64,000 nucleotides of DNA from Paenibacillus plantarum (GCF_013141695.1 NZ_WHNY01000074.1:203993-267992); one strand, 5' to 3'; shown: positions 34,557 through 44,664, numbered from the stretch's first letter. Numbers and translations: made by a program. The notes: a model not told the origin generated them from the letters alone.

Positions 34557-34599
34557 AAAAAAACCAGTCAACCCCCTACGTTAGGGTTAACTGGTTTCT
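34557..34599 (-). terminator. Terminator of the GH16 gene and its operon
   Basis: AAACCAGT-t-AACCC and GGG-TT-ACTGGTTT form a long stem on the minus strand, followed by TTTTAA. It lies 30 bases past the GH16 stop and marks the end of the polysaccharide locus. Confidence 0.9.
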
Positions 34600-34628
34600 T
34601 GCAGACTTAATGTACGATTAACTCGATA

Positions 34629-35906
34629 TTAACTAGCAGGTTCAAAGGTCCATTGGCTGGTCCAATACGTTGTAGGAACAGTTCCATACTGCACCAAGCC
34701 CGTGCTATTCTCCGTGTGCATATAGGTGCCTTTCCAACGATTTTTCATTCGAGTATAGCCCGAGACAATTTCTTCTGTCCATTGTGAACTCCAATATGTC
34801 GCTGGCACAGTGCCATACTGAACATTTCCGTTCAAATTCTCCAAATGCATGTATTGGCCAGTCGATCTATTTTTATATCGGGTATAGCCCTCCGTCGTTT
34901 CTTTGGACCACTGGGAGCTATAATCTGTAGCTGGTACATTGCCGTATTCTACGTTCCCCGTGAGATTATTCGTATGCATATATAGGCCAGTTTGATGATT
35001 TTTGATGCGATAATACGGCGTTGGATAGCCGCCATTCTTCTTCCATACACGGACATAATCTACACTCCATGTTTTTGGCCACACATTATTATGAACACCT
35101 GAACCCGCGTCAGTATAAATCCCCAAAATCATCCCCATCGGCATGTTAGGCGCATCATTGATCGTTTTGTACAGCTGGTTATCGTAGTAGAAGTTAAGCT
35201 GTGTAGGAGTCCATTCCATCCCATAGATATGATACTCGGTAGACTGATCGCCGCTAGGAACCGGATCTTCATAGGAGACCCAGTTACCTAGAAAATTAGG
35301 ATCCCCCCAGCCATATCCAGCGATCCGCCACGTATTCGGTTTCGAGAAGAATGTCTCGACAATATCAATTTCGGGATTGGCCGAAGCGCTGCTAGTATCC
35401 TGCGTCCCCACCATCCACCAAGCTTGATGTCCGCCGCCGCCGACATTGGCATTTTTGGCTCTCATTTCAAAATAGCCATACATCGTGCTATATCCGTTAA
35501 AATCAGCTTCATGATGATTATTCGGCATCGATCCGTTGAATTTATGCCAGTTGTCCTTCTCATACGTCTGGATACTGGATATTTTCACCGTAGAATCATA
35601 AGTCGGGTTCCATGCTGGTGTATCTGCATCAATGCGTTCTTGCAAGGCCCCGTTTGCAATCGTGTACCGCGCCTTAGCCCCTAATTCCCGATCAGCCGGC
35701 GTTGTCCAGTGAGGAAGATAGTACGGAAGCCATTTATTTGTATCCAAAGTCGTTCCATCAAACTCTTCCTGGAAATCAAGGGTGTAACCTGTTTTGGTAA
35801 TGGGGTTAGCAGGGTAATCAGCAGCAGATACACCAATTGGCATTAACGTCGTTAACAGAACAACAAGCATCATACACAGGCTAATCACTTTGGTTTTCAT
35901 CGTCAT
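34629..35906 (-). CDS. Secreted GH16 endo-beta-glucanase with C-terminal beta-trefoil module
   Basis: A 425-residue secreted enzyme. A signal peptide (about 1-28, ending GVSAADYP) precedes a GH16 jelly-roll (about 30-290). The catalytic motif EIDIVE carries the nucleophile and acid glutamates. GH16 enzymes cut beta-1,3 or mixed-linkage glucans, agar or related polymers. The C-terminal 135 residues are three 45-residue repeats, each ending in the SQW motif (YSSQWSKE, YWSSQWTEE, YWTSQWTFE), as in beta-trefoil binding modules. ATG 35906 is preferred because AAGAAGGG sits seven bases upstream. Confidence 0.9.
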   Translation of the reverse strand: MTMKTKVISLCMMLVVLLTTLMPIGVSAADYPANPITKTGYTLDFQEEFDGTTLDTNKWLPYYLPHWTTPADRELGAKARYTIANGALQERIDADTPAWNPTYDSTVKISSIQTYEKDNWHKFNGSMPNNHHEADFNGYSTMYGYFEMRAKNANVGGGGHQAWWMVGTQDTSSASANPEIDIVETFFSKPNTWRIAGYGWGDPNFLGNWVSYEDPVPSGDQSTEYHIYGMEWTPTQLNFYYDNQLYKTINDAPNMPMGMILGIYTDAGSGVHNNVWPKTWSVDYVRVWKKNGGYPTPYYRIKNHQTGLYMHTNNLTGNVEYGNVPATDYSSQWSKETTEGYTRYKNRSTGQYMHLENLNGNVQYGTVPATYWSSQWTEEIVSGYTRMKNRWKGTYMHTENSTGLVQYGTVPTTYWTSQWTFEPAS

Positions 35907-36124
35907 CACAATTCCCTTCTTCATCCAATTGTTGGTAGAACACAATTCAATCTCTCGCTGCCCTCCTCCTAAGTCAGAGTAACCGCTTGCATTTATAATT
36001 ATATAGGGATTCTTTTCAGTCAAAATATCTAAGATTCTTTGGATTCCTACGATGATTCGGTCTTTCTTTCCATATAAAAGACCTAGCCAGCGGCTAGGTC
36101 CTCTATATATATTTTGTGGCTTTT

Positions 36125-38044
36125 CTACCGTATCGATATACGTAATTCGTCTTCATCTGCCCCGAAACGAACATTAGATACATGCTCCTGCACGTCCATA
36201 TGCCCAGAACTGATATCTGTAACCAGCATGTCTTGTCTTTGATAATTTTTAAAATAAATATCCTTGACATAAGAATCCTGATTTACACCCTTTAATAAAG
36301 CCCTCTGTTCTCCACTACCCTGATAGGTGACCTTATCCAGCGTAATATTTTGGATGATTCCCCCGTCTTGATCTCCTGGAAATCGTTCATCCGTTCGGAA
36401 TTGAAACACGGCAGCTTTATAGGGATCTCTAAACGCATCTATTCTTATATCTTTAAATAAGATATTTCGAATATCATTGCCCCCATTTGCCCATAATTTC
36501 AACACACCCGTAAATTTATCGAGGATATATACCCCTTGCTGATTCAATACATCGATATTTTGGAACGTTAAATCTGATATGTGGGCATCTGGTACACTTC
36601 CCAGACCTATGAGAATGGTATGCGCATCATCCCCCCACAGCACGCTATTTTTCACCGTATTATTAGAGGTTGGACCATAATGATACATCACAATATCATC
36701 ATCAGGTGTTCGAATAAATACACCTGTAATGAGACCGTCGTTCGATCCACTGAAATGAATCCCATCCGCATTTACTTCATAGGCGATAATATGAATATTT
36801 TGAACAACGGGCCTTGTAGCAAAATTCATTACCACGGCCCACATGGTTGGATCAATAATGGTAATGCCTTCGACTCGATTATCACTGCCGCCGCTTAACC
36901 AAATCGCGCCCGTCCTGCCTTCCCCCGGAGTTGGATTGATATGCTGCAATTGACTGCCATCGAGAATTCCACGGCCCCTTATGGTCACATGATCCACTTC
37001 GTCAGAAGATATCGATCCGTAACAAACAGCGCCAGGTGCCATATACACCGTCGTATGATGTTGGGAAATAAAGAACGACTCACCCGAATGCCAGTTCCCA
37101 TAATTGGAACTTGTTCCGTAACGAGTATGCTCATTCCCATCAACAGCATGGACATAGCTAGGCATGGCTCCCGCAATTGCGCGATTCAATGACAGATTCG
37201 TAGTCCCCCCCGCTTCATAAACGTTAAACTCGCCAATTGAATTACTGAACACCCAGCCTGAATCAACATTGCTTCCTAGAAGCATGAGCCGCACATATCT
37301 AGCCTCTCTTGGGCTAAAAGAATTTGTTATATATCCCTCAAGTGTATTACCGGTACCATCATAGACAAGGGTATACGGATCATTAGCCTCCACTTTCGTT
37401 TCCACAAGGTACTTATTCGGGTAGGAGATAGGGTCCATGCCTAATCCTTGTATCTTTAATACTGTCTGCCCGAGATCAATCCGATCAATCGCATACACAC
37501 CTCCAAGATCAACCTCTACCCAAGAACCTTTCGGTAAGGTATGCAGGCCGGGTTTAAAGTAATACGTGTCTTTCCCCTCAGGCAATTGCAAAGGAATTGC
37601 ATCCCCTGGATGAATGAGGTGAACATTCGGCGCACTTTCAGAAGGCACATCCGTTTCTAAAGGATTGGTTAAGATATGCAGGTCTTCCGTGTTCCAACTA
37701 TCGTTGATGCGAATGACGATTTTACGTGGAGAATCCTCGTCCTGTGTGGTTGAGAACGTGAGGGTATTTCCCATTTGCGCTGCATCAATGTCATATGAAC
37801 TTGGCCTGATATCATAGCAATTCATCGTTCCACCATGATAGGTGACTTTGATGTCTATGGTACCGGCAAAATCGAAAATCACCATGGAAGAATCAAATTT
37901 TGTTCCATCCTGATGACCTAAAATAACATTGTAAACGAATATATCGGTCCATTCCGACCCATTCGAAGGCTTAATTTGAACTGTGAAGGTAGGATTCATT
38001 GCTATTCCTGCCGGCGGGGACCATGTATGAATGGTATTAGACAT
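36125..38044 (-). CDS. Intracellular beta-helix glycoside hydrolase (GH49/GH28-like), leaderless
   Basis: A 639-residue protein starting directly with SNTIHTWSPPAG, with no signal peptide, while its neighbour's matching domain follows a clear one. Order: N-terminal beta-sandwich (about 1-150), a discoidin-like insert (about 165-275, GSWVEVDLGGVYAIDRI and ARYVRLMLLGS), then a parallel beta-helix (about 300-625). The helix has acidic clusters NADGIHFSG, RTPDDDIVMYH and LWGDDAHT that resemble the active sites of clan GH-N (GH28, GH49). It probably degrades oligosaccharides after import. The bond cut is not known. AGGAGG precedes the ATG. Confidence 0.78.
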   Translation of the reverse strand: MSNTIHTWSPPAGIAMNPTFTVQIKPSNGSEWTDIFVYNVILGHQDGTKFDSSMVIFDFAGTIDIKVTYHGGTMNCYDIRPSSYDIDAAQMGNTLTFSTTQDEDSPRKIVIRINDSWNTEDLHILTNPLETDVPSESAPNVHLIHPGDAIPLQLPEGKDTYYFKPGLHTLPKGSWVEVDLGGVYAIDRIDLGQTVLKIQGLGMDPISYPNKYLVETKVEANDPYTLVYDGTGNTLEGYITNSFSPREARYVRLMLLGSNVDSGWVFSNSIGEFNVYEAGGTTNLSLNRAIAGAMPSYVHAVDGNEHTRYGTSSNYGNWHSGESFFISQHHTTVYMAPGAVCYGSISSDEVDHVTIRGRGILDGSQLQHINPTPGEGRTGAIWLSGGSDNRVEGITIIDPTMWAVVMNFATRPVVQNIHIIAYEVNADGIHFSGSNDGLITGVFIRTPDDDIVMYHYGPTSNNTVKNSVLWGDDAHTILIGLGSVPDAHISDLTFQNIDVLNQQGVYILDKFTGVLKLWANGGNDIRNILFKDIRIDAFRDPYKAAVFQFRTDERFPGDQDGGIIQNITLDKVTYQGSGEQRALLKGVNQDSYVKDIYFKNYQRQDMLVTDISSGHMDVQEHVSNVRFGADEDELRISIR

Positions 38045-38084
38045 TTTTCCTCCTGTGAAACCTGAATATGATTACAGCTTTTTG

Positions 38085-39153
38085 CTAATTCGTAATAATT
38101 ACATTGTCAAAATAATAGATTCCGCCTGTAGGAGCTTCAGACGATACGAAACCTACTTTGCCTATATCATGGGTAGCCGTCTCCAGTGATTTAGTCGCAT
38201 TAATCAGCACATTATCGACGTACAAGTCGAAAGTATCCGTAATCGTATTGATAACTAGTTTCACATCGTACCATTGATTGATGTTGTAAGGCTTTAACGC
38301 TGTCCAGACATTCCCATTGTTGCTGTATATGTTCCCTCCGCTATCGAAGCCAACTTGGGTAAGTTCAGCTCCTGCAGAGTTGTATATCGCAAGAGATCTC
38401 CAATTGGTTTTGTTGGCTATATTCATTTTGGCCTGAACCGTTACGATACCAGACATTGCACCTATGGTCTTATACGAATTGACGATGCTGCTCGTCGTCT
38501 TGAGCATCTTCACACTTTTATCCGTCGAACTCGGTACGGCTTGGACAGTGGTTCCCGATGTGCTCGTCCACCCGCTTGGCGCGTTCCCAATCGTATCCGA
38601 GTTGAAATCACTGTCAACAATCGTATGCAGGTAAGATACCTTTACTTGATCAAAATAATACGTGCCTGCAGCAGCTTCACCGGAAGTAAACATGACACTG
38701 GCCACATTGGCTGTTGCAACTTCAAGTGACTGATTGGCTGCTTTGAGAACACCGTCCATATAGAGGTTATATTGGTCTGTTGCGGTATTGATCTCAACCT
38801 TAATGTCGTACCATTGATTGGTAGTGTAAGGCATAAAAGCCGTCCAAACCGAACCGTTATTACTGTAGATGCTGCCTGCCGAATCAAAGCCGACCTGCAT
38901 CAGCTCAGTACCTGAGGCATTCAGTATAGCCAACGATTTCCAGTTGGTTTTATCGACGATTTTCATTTTGGTCTGCACAGTCACGATACCGGATGTCGGG
39001 GGTAGGGATTTGGAACTGCTTATGGCAGCGCTTGTCGTCTTGCTTACACGTACACTTTGGTCGCTTGCGCTTGGATCTGGCTGAACCGTTATTCCTGGGC
39101 TGCTCGTCCAACCTGCTGGAGCACTTCCAGTCGCATCGCTATTGAAATTGGCT
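38085..39153 (-). repeat. Tandem duplication of a 180-codon module inside the secreted hydrolase gene
   Basis: Two direct DNA repeats, about 38085-38612 and 38613-39153, encode the two C-terminal modules. They share long identical or near-identical peptide stretches (such as SIYSNNGSVWTA and NIYSNNGNVWTA), so the duplication is fairly recent or kept similar. Boundaries are approximate. Confidence 0.75.
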
Positions 39154-41117
39154 GCATACGAATAGTTCACATTCGAAACATTCCCCGCACTCGTGATGTT
39201 GCCTGATGCTTGATCCGTAACCAGACTCCCATTTCTCGTATAGTTGTTGATATAAATATCTTTGACATCATTCGTGCTGCTTGCACCAGACAAAAGCGAT
39301 GTCAATTCCCCGCTCCCCTTATAGGTGATATTATCCATGGTGACGTTGGATATTCGGCCATTGCCTTCTCCCGCAAACCGTTCATCGGTGCGGAACTGAA
39401 ATACGACGGATTTAGCAGGATCTCGGAAGGCTTCTATGCGAATGTCTTTAAATATGACATTTTTAATTTCATTGCCCCCATTAGGCCACAGCTTCATGAC
39501 ACCGTTAAATTTCGTAATATCCACTACCCCTTGTTGGGCAAGGACATCCAAATTTTGAAAAGTTAAATCCGTGATATTGGCATTAGGTTCCGTTCCCAAA
39601 CCGATGAGAAGGGTATGTGCATCATCTCCCCACAGAACGCTATTCTGAACGGTATTCAATGAGGTCGGACCGTAGTGGTACATGACAATATTATCATCTG
39701 GCGTTCTTACAAATGAACCCGTAACCAGCCCGTTCTTACTGCCGGAAAAATGGATGCCATCCGCATTCGCCACATAAGTGATAATGTTAACGTTTCTTAC
39801 GGTAGGCCTTGTTGAGAAATTCATAACGACCGTCCACATGCAGGCGTCTTGAATGGTAATGCCTTCGATGGTATTGTCACTTCCATTATTGAGCCATATA
39901 GCCCCTGTTCTTCCTTCTCCAGGACTTGGATTTGCATGCTGCAACAAGCTGCCATCCAATATGCCACGGCCTTTAATGGTCACGTTACTAACGCCGTCTG
40001 ATGAAATGGATCCATGTACAACTGCACCCGGCTGCAAATAAACCGTCGTATTATTTTTGGAAATATAAAACGACTCGCCGGGGTGCCAGTTTCCATATCC
40101 ATTTTTGGAGCCAAATTGAGTCGTTGAATTGCCGTCAAATAATTGCGTATAACTGGGGAAAGCTCCGGCAACCCCATGATTTAAAGCTAGATTCGTGGTG
40201 CCGCCAGCTTGAATAACCTTAAATTCGGTCACGGTATTGCTAAATAAATATCCTGAAGCCACGTTGCTTCCCAGCAGCCTCAGTCTCACATATCTCGCAT
40301 TCTTGGCCGAAAAGCTCTTGGTTATAGACCCCAGAAGGCTGTTGCTTGTCCCATCATAGAGCATCGTGTATGCGTCGCCCGCATTTACTTTCGATTCGAC
40401 GATAAACTTATTCGGATACGCAGGGCCATTCGTATATAAAGGCGCCTGCTCAAGTCCGATCTTGTCGATCGCATACACAGCGCCAAGATCAACCTCTGCC
40501 CACGAACCCTTGGGCAGCGTATGTTCACCCGCTTTGAAATAATACGTATCTTTGCCGGCAGGCAGCTCCAGTGGGATGGCATCTCCCGGATTAATCAGAT
40601 ACACATTGGAAGCCGCCTGCGATGGAGCATTGGTCTCAAGCGGATTCGTTAGGATATGCAGGACGTCTGTATCCCAACTGTCATTGATACGCACCACGAT
40701 TTTACGTGGCGAAAGATTGTCCTGTACCGTGGAAAAGGTGAGCGTATTCCCCGTCTGGACGGCCTGAATGCTATACGAAGACGGCGTAATGTTATAGGAA
40801 CTGATTGTTCCGGCATTGTATGTTACTTTCACGTCTAATGAGCCAGAAAAATCAACATTCACATAAGATGAATCGAAATTTGTGCCGTCTTGATGACCTA
40901 CTTTTACGTTGTATTCGTATAGATCCATCCAGGTTGCCTCATCCGATGGTTTCACCTGAACCGTGAATGTAGGATTCGCTGCAGTACCTGTAGGAGGGGA
41001 CCATACATTGACTACATTTGCACCTGCTGCCTTCGCATGTATCCCGCCTATGAAACCTAACATAGCAACCAAGCTAAAAAGGAATAAGAACAACGAATAT
41101 CGTTTCATCATGAACAT
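38085..41117 (-). CDS. Secreted beta-helix glycoside hydrolase (GH49/GH28-like) with two C-terminal jelly-roll modules
   Basis: A 1010-residue secreted protein. The signal peptide (residues about 1-32) ends in IHAKAAGA. The next 620 residues mirror the downstream paralogue: beta-sandwich, discoidin-like insert, then beta-helix with NADGIHFSG, RTPDDNIVMYH and LWGDDAHT. The C-terminal 360 residues hold two copies (about 655-832 and 833-1010) of a concanavalin-like module with NWKSLAI / NWRSLAI and QWYDIKV / QWYDVKL. These are probably carbohydrate-binding. It would make the first cut outside the cell. The substrate is unknown. The ribosome binding site is GGGGGAAATTGTT before ATG. Confidence 0.82.
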   Translation of the reverse strand: MFMMKRYSLFLFLFSLVAMLGFIGGIHAKAAGANVVNVWSPPTGTAANPTFTVQVKPSDEATWMDLYEYNVKVGHQDGTNFDSSYVNVDFSGSLDVKVTYNAGTISSYNITPSSYSIQAVQTGNTLTFSTVQDNLSPRKIVVRINDSWDTDVLHILTNPLETNAPSQAASNVYLINPGDAIPLELPAGKDTYYFKAGEHTLPKGSWAEVDLGAVYAIDKIGLEQAPLYTNGPAYPNKFIVESKVNAGDAYTMLYDGTSNSLLGSITKSFSAKNARYVRLRLLGSNVASGYLFSNTVTEFKVIQAGGTTNLALNHGVAGAFPSYTQLFDGNSTTQFGSKNGYGNWHPGESFYISKNNTTVYLQPGAVVHGSISSDGVSNVTIKGRGILDGSLLQHANPSPGEGRTGAIWLNNGSDNTIEGITIQDACMWTVVMNFSTRPTVRNVNIITYVANADGIHFSGSKNGLVTGSFVRTPDDNIVMYHYGPTSLNTVQNSVLWGDDAHTLLIGLGTEPNANITDLTFQNLDVLAQQGVVDITKFNGVMKLWPNGGNEIKNVIFKDIRIEAFRDPAKSVVFQFRTDERFAGEGNGRISNVTMDNITYKGSGELTSLLSGASSTNDVKDIYINNYTRNGSLVTDQASGNITSAGNVSNVNYSYAANFNSDATGSAPAGWTSSPGITVQPDPSASDQSVRVSKTTSAAISSSKSLPPTSGIVTVQTKMKIVDKTNWKSLAILNASGTELMQVGFDSAGSIYSNNGSVWTAFMPYTTNQWYDIKVEINTATDQYNLYMDGVLKAANQSLEVATANVASVMFTSGEAAAGTYYFDQVKVSYLHTIVDSDFNSDTIGNAPSGWTSTSGTTVQAVPSSTDKSVKMLKTTSSIVNSYKTIGAMSGIVTVQAKMNIANKTNWRSLAIYNSAGAELTQVGFDSGGNIYSNNGNVWTALKPYNINQWYDVKLVINTITDTFDLYVDNVLINATKSLETATHDIGKVGFVSSEAPTGGIYYFDNVIITN

Positions 41118-41212
41118 AACAATTTCCCCCGTTTCGAATTATCGCACAGAGCGCAATGTAGAAGGCATGATAAGCAGGGAACCTATCGGATAGGCCCCCC
41201 ATAAACAAGTCG

Positions 41213-42733
41213 TTACTTTTTAGTAGTCGTGCTCCATTCATTTAATTGTTTTTGTTTCTCGGCAATAATTTTGTCAATGCCTGCGCTTTTCAGTGCAGCC
41301 ACCATTTTGGGAATATAGACATCCGGGTCCACGGAGCCAGACATAATGGCTTGTTGGTACTGCTTGAGCACGCTGTTGCTAGCAGCCACTTCCTGAGTTA
41401 AAGATTCGGAATTCCAAGCAAAACCAAGTGCAGGTGATTTGTCAGCTGTTTCGTTGAATGTTTTGAATTTCTCCCATTTCTTCGGGTCTTCATTTGGGAA
41501 TAAATACGTTAACATCTGATTTCCCCACATCCAAGGCTCGTTCTTATAACCGACGGATGCCGCATCAACACCTGCAGGGAAATCAATCGTAGTTTCATCC
41601 TTTTTCACATAATGAGTTCCTTCCACACCGAAATCAAACAGATTAAGCAGCGTTTTATCGCCATAGAGCATGTTCAAGAACATCATAGCCCGGTTAGGAT
41701 CTTTCGAAGTCTTGGGAATGGCCGTCATAATCCCGGTCGTGTTCAACGTAATCGGGGTGTTTACCATTTCTTTCTGAACGACCTTAACTCCCCAGGCTGA
41801 GGACATTTCAGCGTCTTTCCCAGGCTTCAGCTCCGAATACATCGCGAATGCCTTTCCTGCTTGCATGGCGCCAAAGTCTTTGACCGTGGCCGCATCCAGA
41901 TTCATATATTTCGCCTGATACCATTTACGCGCCAGCTTCGCATAATCCATGAATACTTTCGACTCAAAGATATCGACTACTTTTAACTCCTTGCTGGAAC
42001 GGTCCAAAGCACCCAAATAATCGCCAAGATTATCGAACGACGAAGAACTGATGGCAAAGTTGCTCATCTGACGCCCCTCTTGTCCGAAGAAAGGAACGAT
42101 GTCAGGTTCATTGTCTTTAATCGTTTGTAGCATAGGCTCCAAATCTTCGAGCTTGTTCACCTTGCTGATATCAAATTTATATTTATCGACTAACGCCTTA
42201 TTGAACAAAACACCATCTACACTGGCAAATTCTTTATTCGTAGGAAGTCCGTAGATTTTCCCGCCTATCCTTGTTCCATCCAAGAACTGCGGCTGCAAGG
42301 ATTTCGTTACATCTCCGCCGTATTTGGCAATAAGCTCATCTAGAGGTATAAATGCTCCTTTAGCAACGTTCTGAGAATAACCAAGGCCGCCAGCCGTCAT
42401 CATCACGTCCATTGGTTCACTCGTAGCAATCATCAGATTGGTTTTCTCGATCCAAGTTCCCCACTCGATCGGCTTAAGTTCAACTGTAGCGTTAATCTTG
42501 TCAGTTAAATACGCATTCATTTTGTCTTGCACGGCCTTAAGATCCTTGGGAACTGCGCCTGTTGCGTAAACGATCGTCAACTTATACGGATCCAGTTTCG
42601 AAGAAGAAGCATTACCCTTCGTACTTTCGGATGTGCTTTGTGGTGTATTCTCCTTCGTAGCCGAAGAACTGCAGCCTGCGAGTACGGCACTTAATGTGAG
42701 AATAACCGTCGTCATTACGAATACCTTTTTCAT
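41213..42733 (-). CDS. Lpl-type sugar ABC transporter binding lipoprotein
   Basis: A lipoprotein of about 506 residues. The signal peptide ends in the lipobox LAGCSSS, then a Thr/Ser-rich linker. The large binding domain (FGQEGRQMSN, DGVLFNKALVDKYKFD, GIMTAIPKTSKDPNRAMMFLN) matches the LplA/YtcQ group of Paenibacillus oligosaccharide-binding proteins. ATG 42733 has AGGGGAG about 11 bases upstream. It follows the two permease genes and precedes the secreted hydrolase, so it probably binds oligosaccharides released by that enzyme. Confidence 0.88.
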   Translation of the reverse strand: MKKVFVMTTVILTLSAVLAGCSSSATKENTPQSTSESTKGNASSSKLDPYKLTIVYATGAVPKDLKAVQDKMNAYLTDKINATVELKPIEWGTWIEKTNLMIATSEPMDVMMTAGGLGYSQNVAKGAFIPLDELIAKYGGDVTKSLQPQFLDGTRIGGKIYGLPTNKEFASVDGVLFNKALVDKYKFDISKVNKLEDLEPMLQTIKDNEPDIVPFFGQEGRQMSNFAISSSSFDNLGDYLGALDRSSKELKVVDIFESKVFMDYAKLARKWYQAKYMNLDAATVKDFGAMQAGKAFAMYSELKPGKDAEMSSAWGVKVVQKEMVNTPITLNTTGIMTAIPKTSKDPNRAMMFLNMLYGDKTLLNLFDFGVEGTHYVKKDETTIDFPAGVDAASVGYKNEPWMWGNQMLTYLFPNEDPKKWEKFKTFNETADKSPALGFAWNSESLTQEVAASNSVLKQYQQAIMSGSVDPDVYIPKMVAALKSAGIDKIIAEKQKQLNEWSTTTKK

Positions 42734-42822
42734 TGTGATCAAGTCTCCCCTGAATATTGTTGTCATGCAACTAACCCTTTCCTACGTACTTAGCTGAATC
42801 ACCTCCTCCATTAAATCTAGTG

Positions 42823-43749
42823 CTAGCCTTTAACCGAGCCTACAGTGAGACCTTTCACCAAATACTTCTGAAAAAAGGGATAGCAAATAAGAATAGGTCC
42901 TATACCAATAACCGCCATTGCCATGATGATAGAATTTTGGGGCATTTCGGATATTAATTTGGCAGAATTCGCATTCTCCGTATGAGAAGACAGGAACTGA
43001 ATATTCAGCAAAGCTTTTGTCAGTAAGTATTGCACACTGAAATACTTGGAATCGCTAATAAATATCAACCCGTTAAACCAATCATTCCAATAAGCCAGCG
43101 TAGTGAACATGCCGATCGTTGCCAGTACTGATACCGAGAGTGGGAGAACCAGTTGAAAGAAGATTCGCCATTCTCCAGCGCCATCTATACGAGCCGACTC
43201 AATCACCGAAATAGGAACAGAATTAGAGAAGAAGGTCCTCATGATCAGCACATTAAATCCATTCATAAGCAGTCCTGGGATGATGAGTGCCCACATCGTA
43301 TCGCGTAAATCGATGATTTGGGTATACACCAGATACCAAGGAACTAAACCGCCGTTTAATAAAATCGTAAAAAACACATAAAAGGATAGTATCTTTCGAT
43401 ACGGAAAGTCCTGACGGGACATTGGGTAAGCAACTAAGCTTGAAATAAATAAGCTGGTTAAAGTTCCCGCGATCGTAATGATAATGGTAACGCCGTAAGC
43501 TCGAAATAATTGATGAATGTCTATAAATAAATAGCGATAAGCGGCTGTGCTCCATATTTTCGGGAAATACGTGTAGCCGCCTGTACGCAAGATACTCTCA
43601 TCCGTAAAAGAAGCAATTAGCACCAGAACTATTGGAAATAAACAAAATACACACATCACTAAGAAGAAACCATGCAATAAACCACTCGACCAAGGGGACC
43701 CTTCCCGATGCGTTCGAAACCGCTTTTGATTGACAATATTGACTTCCAT
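42823..43749 (-). CDS. Sugar ABC transporter permease, LplC/YtcP type
   Basis: A 308-residue inner-membrane permease with six helices. The EAA loop motif reads ESARIDGAGEWRIFFQLVLPLSVSV. The C-terminus KYLVKGLTVGSVKG is a hallmark of this group. It pairs with the permease encoded 12 bases upstream and with the binding lipoprotein encoded just downstream. No ATPase gene is nearby. Confidence 0.9.
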   Translation of the reverse strand: MEVNIVNQKRFRTHREGSPWSSGLLHGFFLVMCVFCLFPIVLVLIASFTDESILRTGGYTYFPKIWSTAAYRYLFIDIHQLFRAYGVTIIITIAGTLTSLFISSLVAYPMSRQDFPYRKILSFYVFFTILLNGGLVPWYLVYTQIIDLRDTMWALIIPGLLMNGFNVLIMRTFFSNSVPISVIESARIDGAGEWRIFFQLVLPLSVSVLATIGMFTTLAYWNDWFNGLIFISDSKYFSVQYLLTKALLNIQFLSSHTENANSAKLISEMPQNSIIMAMAVIGIGPILICYPFFQKYLVKGLTVGSVKG

Positions 43750-43761
43750 ACGTATCCTCCT

Positions 43762-44664
43762 CTAAAATAAAGCGCTCTCTTTATCCCATCTTCTGACCAA
43801 CATATTGGCAATGATGACAAGCACGAATCCCACTGTCGATTGGTATAAACCTGCAGCCGAAGACATGCCGATATCTCCTGTTACCAATAAGGCTCGGTAG
43901 ACATAGGTATCAATGACATTGGTAGTCGAGAACAAAATACCTGTATTGAGAGGAACCTGGAAGAACATACCAAAATCTGCATAAAAGATGCGGCCAATCA
44001 GGATCAGCACCACAACGATCACAACTGGACGGATTAGCGGGAGTGTGATCTTCGTCATCTGCAGCCAGCGATTCGCGCCATCCATGCGGGCAGCCTCATA
44101 ATATTCTTGGTTAATACCAATCATAGCGGCAAAATAGATTAAACTTGAATAACCGACATATTTCCAAGTGTTCACCATGACAAGGATGTAAGGCCAGTAT
44201 TTGGACTCCAAATACCATTCAATCGGTTGTATATGCAAGAACGGAAAAATGACTTTATTGATAAAACCGTGCTCAATACTAAAAAATGCAAGAACAATAT
44301 AGCCAACGATACTAAATGAAATTAAAAAGGGCAGCAGCATGATACTTTGGTACAGATTGCGGGCAAAACGATTTTTGATTTCATTCAACAGTAAGGCTAC
44401 AAGGAGCGCTATGACTAAATTATTAACGATAATAAACGTCCCATTGTAGAGCAGCGTATTCCGGGTAATGATGAAGGCATCATGCGATTTGAATAGAAAT
44501 TCAAAATTCTTAAAGCCCACCCAGTCGCTATGGAAAATTCCTTTGGTGTAATTAATGTTCTTAAACGCAATGAATGTGCCCAGCATAGGCAAGTAATTAT
44601 TAATAAATAAGTACAATACACCTGGCAGTGTCATCAGAATCAGACTGCTATATTTCTTTGCCAT
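43762..44664 (-). CDS. Sugar ABC transporter permease, LplB/YteP type
   Basis: A permease of about 300 residues with six helices. The N-terminal MTLPGVLYLFINNYLPMLGTFIAFKNINY is standard for LplB. The EAA motif is YEAARMDGANRWLQMTKITLPL. ATG 44664 has GGAGG eight bases before it. It is the first transporter gene after the sensor kinase and lies in the same direction. Confidence 0.9.
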   Translation of the reverse strand: MAKKYSSLILMTLPGVLYLFINNYLPMLGTFIAFKNINYTKGIFHSDWVGFKNFEFLFKSHDAFIITRNTLLYNGTFIIVNNLVIALLVALLLNEIKNRFARNLYQSIMLLPFLISFSIVGYIVLAFFSIEHGFINKVIFPFLHIQPIEWYLESKYWPYILVMVNTWKYVGYSSLIYFAAMIGINQEYYEAARMDGANRWLQMTKITLPLIRPVVIVVVLILIGRIFYADFGMFFQVPLNTGILFSTTNVIDTYVYRALLVTGDIGMSSAAGLYQSTVGFVLVIIANMLVRRWDKESALF

